This document shows, piece after piece, positions 36,001-48,000 of a DNA stretch of 64,000 bases (its first letter is position 1; every line of letters starts with the position of its first letter). The translations under genes and the position numbers were made by a program. This DNA is from Cydia pomonella. Taxonomy: Eukaryota; Arthropoda; Insecta; Lepidoptera; Tortricidae. The notes below the pieces were generated by a model that saw nothing but the letters and a program-made list of their open reading frames with translations, was not told the DNA's origin and did not search any database. The DNA lies in the NCBI RefSeq assembly GCF_033807575.1, contig NC_084715.1, positions 6,745,349-6,809,348 of the forward strand. The letters run 5' to 3'.

Positions 36001-39000
36001 GGAAGCGTATTCGGATTATAATAATAGGTTATGAATTTAATATGGATTTGTTATGAATATGATCGGTCCGTGTCATAAGTGATGTTTCTACGCTTCAAGA
36101 GTATATTCTGATTCTGATGATTATGGAATTTATGATTATAATTAGAAATTTAATCAAACGAGTGTTCCATTATTTTGCTCGTTTCATGTTTCTTGTAGTG
36201 TCATGTCATGTCACCACTAGTTACAGTAATATAATACAAGTATACTTACACAGCAACGGGTTCCTTGAATTTCCCACACTGTTGGATTTGGAACATCAGA
36301 TCCCCTCCGTTGACGTACTCCATCACGAAGTACAAGCGATCCTGAAATATATATACCATGAACCATGACCATCAGGTGAACTTGTGGGTACAAACACCCC
36401 TCAGAGTATGGTCAGACATAATATGATCACCTGTATACCTTACCTATATTATTCAGATTAGAAAAAAAAAGGTCGAACAGGGGCCCGTTTCTAAAAACCT
36501 TGTAGCTTGTAATACAAGTGGAAGTCTCTTTTTAACAAAAGCTGTCAAAAAGTGACATCCGCTTGTATTAAAAGTTACAAGCTTTTGAGAAACGGGCTCC
36601 TGGTCGCTAAGACCAACTTCAAAATTGCGGACGTCGGATATGCTGCTGTCAGGGAGCAGCTTGCTCCCAGCTTCTAGCCGCCTGAAGCGCCATTACACGC
36701 TAATTTCCTTGTAGAGCAAGATCCCAGAGCCGCCAGACCTTACTTATTTTCTCATGAATAAAATGTATGGGATAATGTAGTGTTAGTACAAGCTTTTAAT
36801 ATCTGCATACTTGCTATATCGGCCCGACGGCCATTTGTCCGGTACAAGGTGCTAAAGGTAGGTAAAAATAATACTAACTTTTCTTAAATTCTCATGACTG
36901 ATTTTTATGTATGTCTTAGAAAATGTTGTTAAAAATTGATTCAACTTTCTAGCTTTTGTAGTTTCGGCTAATTATCTCATAATCACGATTGTACTCATAC
37001 TCATAAGAAAAGGTTTATGTGGGTCTGGGGGATGGTTGGGCCCCTCCAATTGGTTTGGCTGCTTACAAAATGTTTTGTAATAGTTCCCTGAGTATCATAT
37101 ATAAAAATCAAGAGTGAGAAAATAAGTAAAGTTACAATATTTTTTTTGCAGCTTTATAGCGTCTAGTAAAAGTTACCGCCGGCGGAAATGGTCTGGCAAT
37201 GTTGATTATCAATTTTTAACAATATTTTCTAATACATACTTAAGAATCGGCCATGAGAATTTAAGAAGGTTAGTATGAATTGTACCTACCTTTAGCACCT
37301 TTTACCGGACAAATGGCCGTCGGGCCGATATAGCAAGTATGCAGACATTAAAAGTACATACTAACACTACAGTATCCCGTACATTTTATTCATGAGAAAA
37401 TAAGTAAGGTCTGGCGGCTCTGGGATCTTGGAGTATTGTGTTTACGCATGTTAAGCACACATTCACAACTCGAAGATGAACTGCAAATGGTACAAAGTTC
37501 AAACCCGATATCTAGTAACAGTTTTGCCTTAAGCGATACAAAGCCCGATTCGGATTTGACAATTTGTTACGGTTTTGATCTTATTTTGACACGACCTTGA
37601 AGAAGGCTCATGCTGATTGTATGCGGAATGAAGTGAAAGTCGTGCATGAGATACGCGTCAATCCCCAAGACGATCGTCAAGGCCATATCAAAAGCATAAC
37701 AAACTTAAATTTGAATTGACCCCAATATATCTGTTATTAATATATAATAAATTATTTATTTGTCAACTCTGTGGTCTAAATTCCAAAGATTTTTTCCATC
37801 TGATGTAATTTTACTCTTATGTCTACAAATAAGAGTAAAATTACATCAGATTGAAAAAATGCTTATAAACGACGTATCTGCAGTATATCTTATACCTTTA
37901 AACGAGCAATTCTTGTATATATATAAATATATATATTTCTGTGATCTCGGAAACGGCTCTAACGATTTCGCTGAAATTTGGTATATGGGGGTTTTTGGGG
38001 GTATAGAATCTATCTAGATTAGTCTTATGTTTGGGAAAACGCGTGTTTTCGAGTTTTCATGCGTTATTCTTTCGACGCAGAATATGGTCGCTAATTTCGT
38101 GTTGCCGGCCACTGTCCGTCTGGTCCAGCGGGTTAAGACGCGGACTGCTAAACGAGTGTTACGGGTTCGAATCTCGCCCGGTGACAAACTTTTTTTTTTT
38201 TATATGTTCAAGTTTATATATAATTTTTTGATTTTTATTGTTTTATACAAGTTTAATTTAGTAAAAAAATGTAGTTAAGATTATCACCTATACACCACCA
38301 TATTACAATAAATAGTTATAACCGAGCAAAGCTCGGTCGCCCAGGTACTAACTACTTATGTACTGTAGATACGTCGTTTATAAGCATTTAGGTACCTATG
38401 CATGTAAGTTCTTGGTTCAAGATAGAACCAGCCCTATGATCACTGTGTAAGCATTTTGAGAAATGTTTGTGGGCATAATTGCTTTTAGTTTACGCTCCCT
38501 AATTATTGAACTTTATTAATTAAAATAAGTTAATAATCGTTACGTAAAATGTATGGAAGCTTGACGTTGTTAACTCAAAAGCAAATGAGATACAAACTCT
38601 AATTAAGTAAGTTTTTGTGTTTCATAAAATTATAACGATATAGGTACGTAACCTTTCGTCAAGGTTTAAAGTTTTAATTATTCGTCTTTTTTTATACATT
38701 ACTTAATACTAATTAGTTAATTGAAAAGCGATGTTATAAATAATTTAATAGTAATCAATATTTCACGAGGAGCATGTAATAGTCGAGAGTGCAGCTCATA
38801 AAATACGGAGTTCTCTTTTTCCTCGCGATGTCCCGGCATTTTTGCCAGGGCTCATGGGAGCCTGGGTTCCGCTTGACAACTAATCCCCAGATTTGGCGTA
38901 GGCACTAGTTTTTACGAAAGCGACTGCCATCTGACCTTCCAACCCAGAGGGTAAACTAGGCCTTATTGGGATTAGTCCGCTTTTCTCACGATGTTTTTTT

Positions 39001-42000
39001 TCGCCGAAAAGCGGACTGGTAAGTATCAAATGAACAAAATATTTCATTTACGTACCTACATATCTATATGATGTCCACTTAAATTAAAATATCCGTAACA
39101 CAGCAGTAGTATGGTTGACACTTGTTCAATCCTGCCAAAGGATTATGTTTTGTTCACGCTACACCGTTATTTATGAGCTGCACCTTCGACTACTAAACAC
39201 CATCGGATAAAAAAATTACAAGTAGTATAAAAAATATCTTAAAACCATTTTAACAAAATAAAAACATTTTAACAAAATATACACTACATTTCTTTAAGAT
39301 ACAACCTCAAAATAAAGACTCCACAAGTAATTAGTTGTAACTAAGTTGCCGGCCTAATTACCAAAGTTTATCCATAAATTATGTTCCGCAAAAAATATGT
39401 TCAGAGCGTAGAAACTTGGCCGATTCTGTAATAATAATATAATACGGTGTTCATCTCATTTTGATACCACCTTGAGTCATAACTCAAGACGACGACGATA
39501 AGACATCTTATGACATGTCATGACATGTCATATGACGTCTTATGCGCAGCAACAAGTACGAGCGAGATGTCTAAAGAGGCGACTCCTGGTTGCATTTCGT
39601 GACCACCAATCAGCGTGAGCCGCTGACGCTAAGTGGACGCTCGAGTTGGGCGTGAGGTGTGCATGTACAAAACAAATGCAAACGTATAGAAGCGCTCCGC
39701 TTCAAGCGTCCACTCAGGCCTTACACTTACGCTCCTGACTAGTGATGTGCCGTTCCCAGTAAATTTTCCAAGGCGAGTAAATTCTCAGTAATGTTCCTGG
39801 TATCGTTTCCAAAAATCAGTAATTTATGGTAAGCTACTTTTATCTATTATTATCAATGTTTATTTTTCTTTAAAACATTACGTTTACACTGCATGAAGGG
39901 TCTGCTAGGCTTCTTGGTAGAGATGGGTTGTTAATAGTAGTGCCGACATCCCACCACGCAAAATAGGCGCGATTAAATGACGTCGAGTTGCGGAAACCAA
40001 GCCCGCGAGTAGGTACCTATTTATAACCTATACGTTTACATAGGTTTAGTTACTAACTAAAATTTCTGGGAAATTTCTCATATTTACCGCTACATACATG
40101 GTACACACATACCGGTACATTAATAAGATAACGATTTCTGATGAAAAAAATCGGTATCGTAATTCAATTACAATGTCTGATCTGATGCCTCTTTTTGAGT
40201 ATTGTAAATACTTGTGTTAAGAGAAAAAAATAGAACAGTCCATAACCTATATATATTGTATTTGGCGGTTTTTTGGTAACGTTGCCGGAAAAATGGGAAT
40301 TTACTGGTAAATTTCCCAAATGGGAAATTACTGGTAACGGTAATTTACTACCGTCACAATACTACTCACGACCAAGGTCACATCAAAATAAGACAGAATC
40401 GGCCTCTTGCTCCCGACTCGGACAAGTAACTGTCTAAAAGGACTTAGTATTCATGGTTTGAATAAGAACAGCCTTCAGATCCTTTGTGAAGGATATCATG
40501 AGGAGTTGACAGTTAAATTGAATTAGGACAAACGATCGCTCGACTGAGACGACTTGGAATAATCAATTCTTCGTACTTTGACTGTCATTCTTTCCAATGA
40601 GAATATTTAACGGACTGTATAAGAATACAACGACTGATCATCTGATGTAAATTGACAGTCTTGCGCTCGAATATTATTATATTAAAACTATGGGAAATAA
40701 ACTTTAGATCCAACTGGTCTATTTTTATATCAGAGCTATATTTAGGTACCAATAGTACAATTCAAATTGTATGTGTAGCAGAGTGTAAAGCCACCTTAAT
40801 ATATAGAGTGTGACGCCGCCTTAACAAAATAGTCGCTGACAGCTATGACATTGAGCGCCGCACTTTTCGCTATTGACAGCTACACGTACTGCATCTCGCT
40901 CCTTTCCTAAAATATGTTACTATTTTTAAGTAAAGGATTTATATAAAATACACCACCATTGAAGACTCTAGACGTTGTTTTATTCAAGAATAATACAGTA
41001 TGTTCATGGCAATTCCTGAAGTATGTCTCTAGAACGCTGTGTGGCAACGGCTTGTTGTATATTTAGCATCACTGTAGAATATCCATATATCGGATCTGAT
41101 CGGCCGAAAATCTTAATAATAGGTGAACATGCACTTTAACGCCCTGAATCCGTGTTCAGAAATGTATTTAGAATTTTACAAGTTACTGTAAAACCTCCCA
41201 AAACGCACTTTAAAGCAAGTTTGTCAACATCTCAACGGCTCCGATATACTTAATGTAGACTGTACAAGTGTACATGGTGATTCTGCCAACATTCGTACTA
41301 CAGCCCAAATGGATAAGAGCCGGACTTACCATAGTTTGAAAGCAGGAATGCAGTTGCACCAAGAACGGCGGCTTGCTGCTGAGCGCCAACACTCTCTTTT
41401 CCACCATCGTGCACTCCACGTCGTCATCTTGGATTATAATGTCTTTCTTTAGGATCTTGATGGCGTACAGCTCGTCTGTGCCGCGGCGCTCGGCTAACAT
41501 TACCTATAGGAAATAAAGAATTCTCATAAAAAAATTGCGCGTCTATCAATGCTTGCTGTGGAATAGCTGTTACAGCGCTGGTTTTTAGTCCACTCCCGAA
41601 CTATGTACAACTATGTATATTTTTATTGTTCTTAATACCACGTCGGTGTCAAACAAGCATACGGCCCGCCTGATGGTAAGCAGTCACCGTAGCCTATGGA
41701 CGCATGCAGCTCCAGAGGTGGTACATGCGCATTGCCGACCCTTTAAAAACCTGTACACTCCTTTTTCGAAGAACCCCATAGGTACTGTAGACCCTCGGGA
41801 AAACCTCGGAAGGGAGCTCAATCCACAGCCGGAGCATCCGCGGGAGGAAATTCCCGCTATACCGAAACGTATGGTATTCTCGCTTTATTCTGAGCAGAAT
41901 TAACTCATTCATTTAGTCACGTAATATTATAGATTCGTTTAACACTAAGACAGCATTTTGATTACAACAATTAGCACTAATAAAATCCCTATGACTAATA

Positions 42001-45000
42001 TTTACCTTTCCAAATGACCCTTTGCCAAGCACCATTATAAAGTTGAAATCGGATGCTCGGATAACATCAGATGCCGCCATGTTATGTGGAACCTCCCTGT
42101 CAGGCGGTGGCGGGGCCCGTCTTGCCCCAACAGTGGTCGCTCTCATCTGGGTCTTGAGCTGGGCTAAGTCAGCACCTTCCTCGGGTACTGGCACATTGTA
42201 GAACTCGCCCTCTTCTTGGGTGAGGAACTTGAACCAGCCGTCGGCGGGCGCTTTCATCAGTTCTGAGATCCCGAAAGATAGGGAGCCCATAAAGTCGTTG
42301 CGGGATGTACGGTCCCAGTCCCAGGCCTGTAATAAAAAAAAAATGTGTTAAGAGAGTTAATTAGGCATGTGGGGATATTAGGGGTGCTGCACGTTCTTTG
42401 TTTCTCTCACACTTACATACTTTTTAGACCGCTACGGACACGATAAAAGCGCATCCATAATAGGCCCGATGAATTGGAATAAGATGATCATTTTACTCAT
42501 GAGTCTTTAAGATCTGCATCTACGTCTATAAGTTAATAAGACCAATGTTTTATCAATTTTATTTGTGGAAGACCAAATTACCAACACAACTTATGGAATC
42601 AATGCGTAATAAATACGTATACAAGAACTTTATGTTGTTCAATTTTTATTCAACGTAATAAATAAACTAAGGAGCGCTCGGAAGACCCGCTCAGTTGCTG
42701 AAATTGGGATACAGTTAGTTAGATAGAGCCATGTCACCAATCATCTTCCCTACCTAACTGACAAGTCCTCTTTCTAGCTACATATATTGTTACTTACTCG
42801 TATTTGTTGCTTGGACTAGTCGTGAGCTAAGTGCGCCCGAACAGCAGATATCACTATACAATATCACTGATCCAGGTACCCAGGCTCCTATTTTACACGG
42901 TGATCACATTGTCACCGGTTAGTAATAAATCGCCGTACTTTGCTGGTCATGTAAATATTGATGCAAAGTATCGTTGTTCCTTATCGACCCAGAAATGGAC
43001 AGGAAATTGTCTGTCTGGTTTTAGTTGTCGTGGTGAAATATGCCCAGTGTCCAATGTCCTAGTGTCGTATCTTGCTAGCAAGAAATTCAAACATATCTGC
43101 TACAATTTCTTAAAAACCATACCTCAATAAGCAGCCTGCGATCCTTATCCTCCGGCTTCAGATCGAAGGTGAGCGTCTCATTCCACACGGGGTTGAGGGT
43201 GCTGCGGATGGTCTTAGTTTTTTTCTTCACGTTGTCGGAGTCAGGGATCAGCTTCATCTTCACGTAGGGGTCGGAGAGACCGTTGGGGTCCATCGGGATC
43301 AGGTTGCGGCCTTGCTTTACTGTGAAATGTGTGCTTTGTTAGTAATAAATTTAGCATAAAAACGGCGGATGCGTCGTCGAGTTATTCTAGATTCCAGCTA
43401 TACTCGTAATCGAGAAAATCAGTTTTACGAGACTACTGTAAATGCATGAGCATGGCATATTGGTGCTAATATAACACAACAGAGTATATTTTAATAAATT
43501 TTCAGAATAGTAATATTTTAGTACATCAGATAACTCAGATAGTTTATGGAGAGACATAAAAGCATAAGATGATATGAGATGCATTTTGATAAAATCATTA
43601 ACTAATTCTTCGTACCCAAGAAATGACGAATCTCCTTTCCACCAATAAGAGCCCCACTTGTTTTAATATTTTAGAAAAAACCGGTATCACATTCTGCTCG
43701 ATCCAAAAGAGGTTCATGTCGCATGCTACACGATACCTTACCTTAGACAGTTGTGGCTTGTGGCAGTGACCGTGAGTTGTATGCGTTTGGTCGCCGTACA
43801 GGTTTAACTATGTCACATGCTACACGAATACATGATACCGTACATCCGACAGTTGTTGCCGGTGGCAGTGACCGTCAGCTGTATGCGTTTGTCGCCGCAC
43901 ATGTTCATGTCGCATGCTACATGACATCTTACCTTCGACAGTAAGCTTGTTTCCGGTGGCGGTGACAGTTAGCTGAATGCGTCCGCGCCGCTCGGTGTGG
44001 TCGCAGCCGCATAGGTTGGGCACCGACTCCTCGCACCGCTTGTGCACGTTCATGTCGCATGCTACACAAAATAATTAATTAGGTAAGGTAGTAATCACAA
44101 TTTGTGGTATTGGTTATTTTATTTTGATGTTGAACATTCTGACAAAGCTAATTAATTCTGCAGTATTATTCAAAATATTATAATTTACTTCTTTAAGCAT
44201 CATTAGTGATTGCAGTTTCGTAATCGTTGAAAGGATTCCCATGTTCAACAAAGCTACTCAAAAAAGAGAACAAGTAGGTATTTGTGTGGACTTGTGGATC
44301 TTTAACTTCTACCAATAAGTTTATCCTTTGAATATTATGTAGAATGTGGAAATGCATTTCTTGTATCAGATTTGACAACCGGTTTGGCCTAGTGGGTAGT
44401 GACCCTGCCTACGAAGCTGATGGTCCCGGGTTCAAATCCTGGTAAGGGCATTAATTCGTGTGATGAGCATGGATATTTGTTCCTGAGTAATGGGTGTTTT
44501 CTATGTATTTAAGTATATATAAATATTTATATATCATATATACGAGTATATCGTTGTCTAAGTACCCTCAACACAAGCTTTATTGAGCTTACTGTGGGAC
44601 TTAGTCAATTTGTGTAATAATGTCCTATAATATTTAGATTGCTGTATGGTTCTGCTACCATAGCTTTGCCAGAAAGTTTGAATTCGTCTCTTACCTTATT
44701 ATTTTTTGTGTAAAAAAAGAAATTCTCTGATTGTTTTTAATAATGGAAATTTACTGCATCATCAAGTTTCTTCTTTAATCCGATTTAGTCTTTATAAAGG
44801 GCTTTTAAGGGCGGGAGTAAATCAACAATTTTTTTTCCTAATTGTATAAGCATAGACATGCATAAAGTTACCTGCAGTGTAACAAAAAAAACTACTTATA
44901 AATGACCTTTTAATTTACCAGACTTTTCGCTTTCTTCTTTTTCAGACTCAAACTTATTAAATGAACTGTATCCAAAAGCGTTCTTAAGTCTTAAAATGTT

Positions 45001-48000
45001 TATTAAATTAACAAAACTTTTCTGAGAAAAACTCGCAAATAAAATAAGATACTTACTTGAACTTTTAAGTACGTTAGTAAAAGTTGCCAACTTAATTAAT
45101 ATCTAAGTTAAAACAGTGATTTAGATTATACAAAGTGGTGCATAACTTAAGCATGCTTTTTGATGATAGAAATGTTAAAGAAAATAGGAATGATATAATA
45201 CGTTCTAAGTTAGGTACATATGAATTAATGAATAAATTAAATAAAATTATATCTAGCTAGCTACTCAGAGCGATATGTTATACTTGCGGATCAAATTGTT
45301 TTATTCGTTCAAAATTAGATGCGGAATTGAATACATAGCTACAACTAATTGTCGATGTATTTAACTATCGAAATACCAACAGAAATATTGGATACTAGTA
45401 TTGATGAATAAAAAGGAATGTCCCCACAGATCAACTCAACTAAAAGATATAGAGCATACGTATAAGATAACTTATAGTCACCTCCCGGTCACTCATGGTG
45501 ACATAGGCGCCTTAGGCGCTCCAGGAACATATTTCACCAACTTGACACAATTGTCAATGAATCCCTGAATTGTATAGGAAATTGTTTTCCTATACAATTC
45601 AGTGTCCATAATTAACGACCATACATGGCGTCAATGTTAGCAATGTACGATGAATTGTCAATACCAGGCGACAATTGTCAGAGTGATGAAACACGGGCCG
45701 ACTAATTTAGCATGGGAGCGTGACAGCTAATTTCAGTCGCGCCCATTACCTGTGCCTAGTGTGGTAAGCCAACTTTGTCAGTAGAAAAAGGAAAACATGA
45801 GAAAATTTTGATCATTTCTACTGACAAATTTGTTTGCAAAACTATAAATTGTTTAATGATCTAAATTTTCGCTCATTATTCCAGCGTGTCGAGAGCGCCG
45901 TTGCCGTGACCGCATGGAACATTAAATTCCCCGCAAACTCACGAACATTTTCGGCAACTCTGTTAAACCTACTAAAATTACAACTTTTATTAAAATCACA
46001 AAGTTTTCTTATTCATTACATTTGTATATTAGTGATGTGTGTGTTAGTCATGGTTTAATTTGACCAACCTTGATTTCATCAAATATAAAACAAGCTTAAT
46101 TTGTATTATTCTGTCGTTTATTATAATTTAATCAAATCAAGGCTTCATTCAGCCACAACTTTATTACTCGTAAATTAAATTGTGCTCTCGAGAAAGGCTA
46201 ATGTTTTATTTAAAACAAATGAATTTACAGTTTAAGTTAAGAAATACTTAAATTAATTAATTTTTAATGATGATCGCGCGATATACAATTGTTTGTCATC
46301 GCTGACATAAACAAATTGGGTACAATATTTACTTAATTTCATTTAACCTACCACGTTATCAGCACAACAACAGATATCGTAATCATTTGTTTGCAAACAC
46401 TTTACCTACTCGAAGTTTGATGGTGTATACATATCATTGTTAACATACGTTTATACAGGAGATAATAAAGTTACGTACAAAAGTTTAATTGCTTTCTCAT
46501 TGTTAGAATAAATAAATTAAAAGTTGCTTTCAAGAATTAAGAAATCAAGGAGTATTTGATTTATTTATTTAAGTTTTTTAAGTATTTAAATGAAAATATT
46601 TATGTTTTAAATTTCTCTATTATACCTATCATACTTGTGTATGTTTTAGTTTATTTTTTTAGTTGTTTAGGAACAAATGATTCTGATTCTGAATATAGAG
46701 GATGGCTTACTTTAAACATTTCTTTACATACGGATGTAGCACATGAACTTCATCATCATTTTGACATTTTAATATTTTACAAATGTACTTTTTATTCAGA
46801 TCGTACCTTTTTGATTCATAAGTTATTGCTGTATTTTTTAAAATCTGTATATTATATCGGGGCACCCAAGGTGCTCACAAATATCTGAACACGGATCTAT
46901 TGTCAAGATGTTAGAGCGCGTGTCCATATATTTTTGAGCACCTCGGCCGCTCCGATATATTTGATGGCGACTGTACTAAACTCTAACGACAGTGTTGTTA
47001 CTCGATGTAAATATATTATTATTTATTGTACGTATTGTAGTAGGGTGCCACAAGGACTGATGTTAGATCCTCAAGTATGAATGGTTTGACAGATCCGCCA
47101 AATTATAAAAAAAAACTCCACGAATAGTCAATTAATAGTCCTGTAAAAAGTTTACTAAACTACTGTAATATACTATGATATTGGCTGTAAAACAAAACAC
47201 TTTCAAGCATCTTCGATAAAAGGGATAAATGAGTAGTTCTTTATTTTATTTCAAATGTAAAAGTCCTAATATCCTCAACCTTTTATGTACCTACTTGTGA
47301 TTCGCTTACAACAATACGAGTATTATACCTATATCGAATTCCCTGGGATAGCCCGGCAAGGATCGCTTTAAATTAACTGATTTGTTTTGTTTTAACATTA
47401 AAATTACATTAGCAAATTCGGGGCTTTAAATAAGCCGATTACAGTAAGCTGAGCTGTAGGCAGATATAAATAAATAAAAACTGTATTTCTAACGTCGGTA
47501 ATTTCAAATAATTTGGAAAATGAACTAAATAAATTTAGGTCAAAACCTTATCTTCACCAAGAGGCATATAAAAAGGTCTCGCATTACACTCTATTCCATT
47601 CTTATGCATTGTGGGCGTCTAGAGGGCATGGTGAAGGTACCTAATTTATAATGACGATACTCTTCTATGAGAGTTAGTAGTTACAATTTTGTTTCAAACA
47701 AGTAGGAAGGTGGTAAGTAATAACTTAAATCATGCTTAGTTAAAGGCCACTTCTACTATCCCACCCGGGGTTAACCGGTTAAACCGTTAACTAAGTGTCG
47801 GATTGTACTGGTAACCATGGTAACTCCAGGTTTAACCGGTTAACCCGGGTTGGTGATTGGTACAAGAGGCTCTAAGACGAGTAAACACACATAGCTATGA
47901 TCTAAGTTTTTTATTAAAACAAACACATAAACATGCTTCCTAAAAACCTCACAGAAGCAGAATTCTTATTTATAACGTGCATATAGATATGTGCCTAATT

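Larger units (their letters stand above)
31941..36249 (-). other. PKC intron (4.3 kb) with several repeats
   Basis: This intron holds a dispersed repeat at 32104-32345, the right end of a TIR element at 32928-33032, a LINE 3' tail ending near 33622, a SINE head at 34698, a MITE at 34823 and a hairpin at 35770. A perfect palindrome, CTATAACTCCCTAGGGAGTTATAG, sits near 32537-32560. No kinase-like alternative exon was recognised. Confidence 0.7.
36342..41329 (-). other. PKC intron (5.0 kb) with foldback elements
   Basis: This intron holds a MITE at 36481, a 711-bp foldback element at 36719, a hairpin and compound element at 37791-38388, a nested MITE/LINE tail at 38778-39193, a 45-bp palindrome at 39499-39543 made of TGACATGTCA units, and low-copy repeat sequence around 39740-40370. 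No alternative coding exon is recognised. Confidence 0.65.

Noticed and set aside
38115..38190. Possible functional tRNA gene
   Set aside because: The B-box-like part is good, but the acceptor stem does not pair and it sits inside a repeat element, so it is a tRNA-like piece of a mobile element.
43738..43920. Additional functional C1 exons
   Set aside because: These copies lack the Cys/His zinc ligands and one loses its donor, so I list them as debris rather than coding exons.
46556..46888. 110-codon plus-strand open frame
   Set aside because: AT-driven hydrophobic composition, no family signature, and its end overlaps a MITE.
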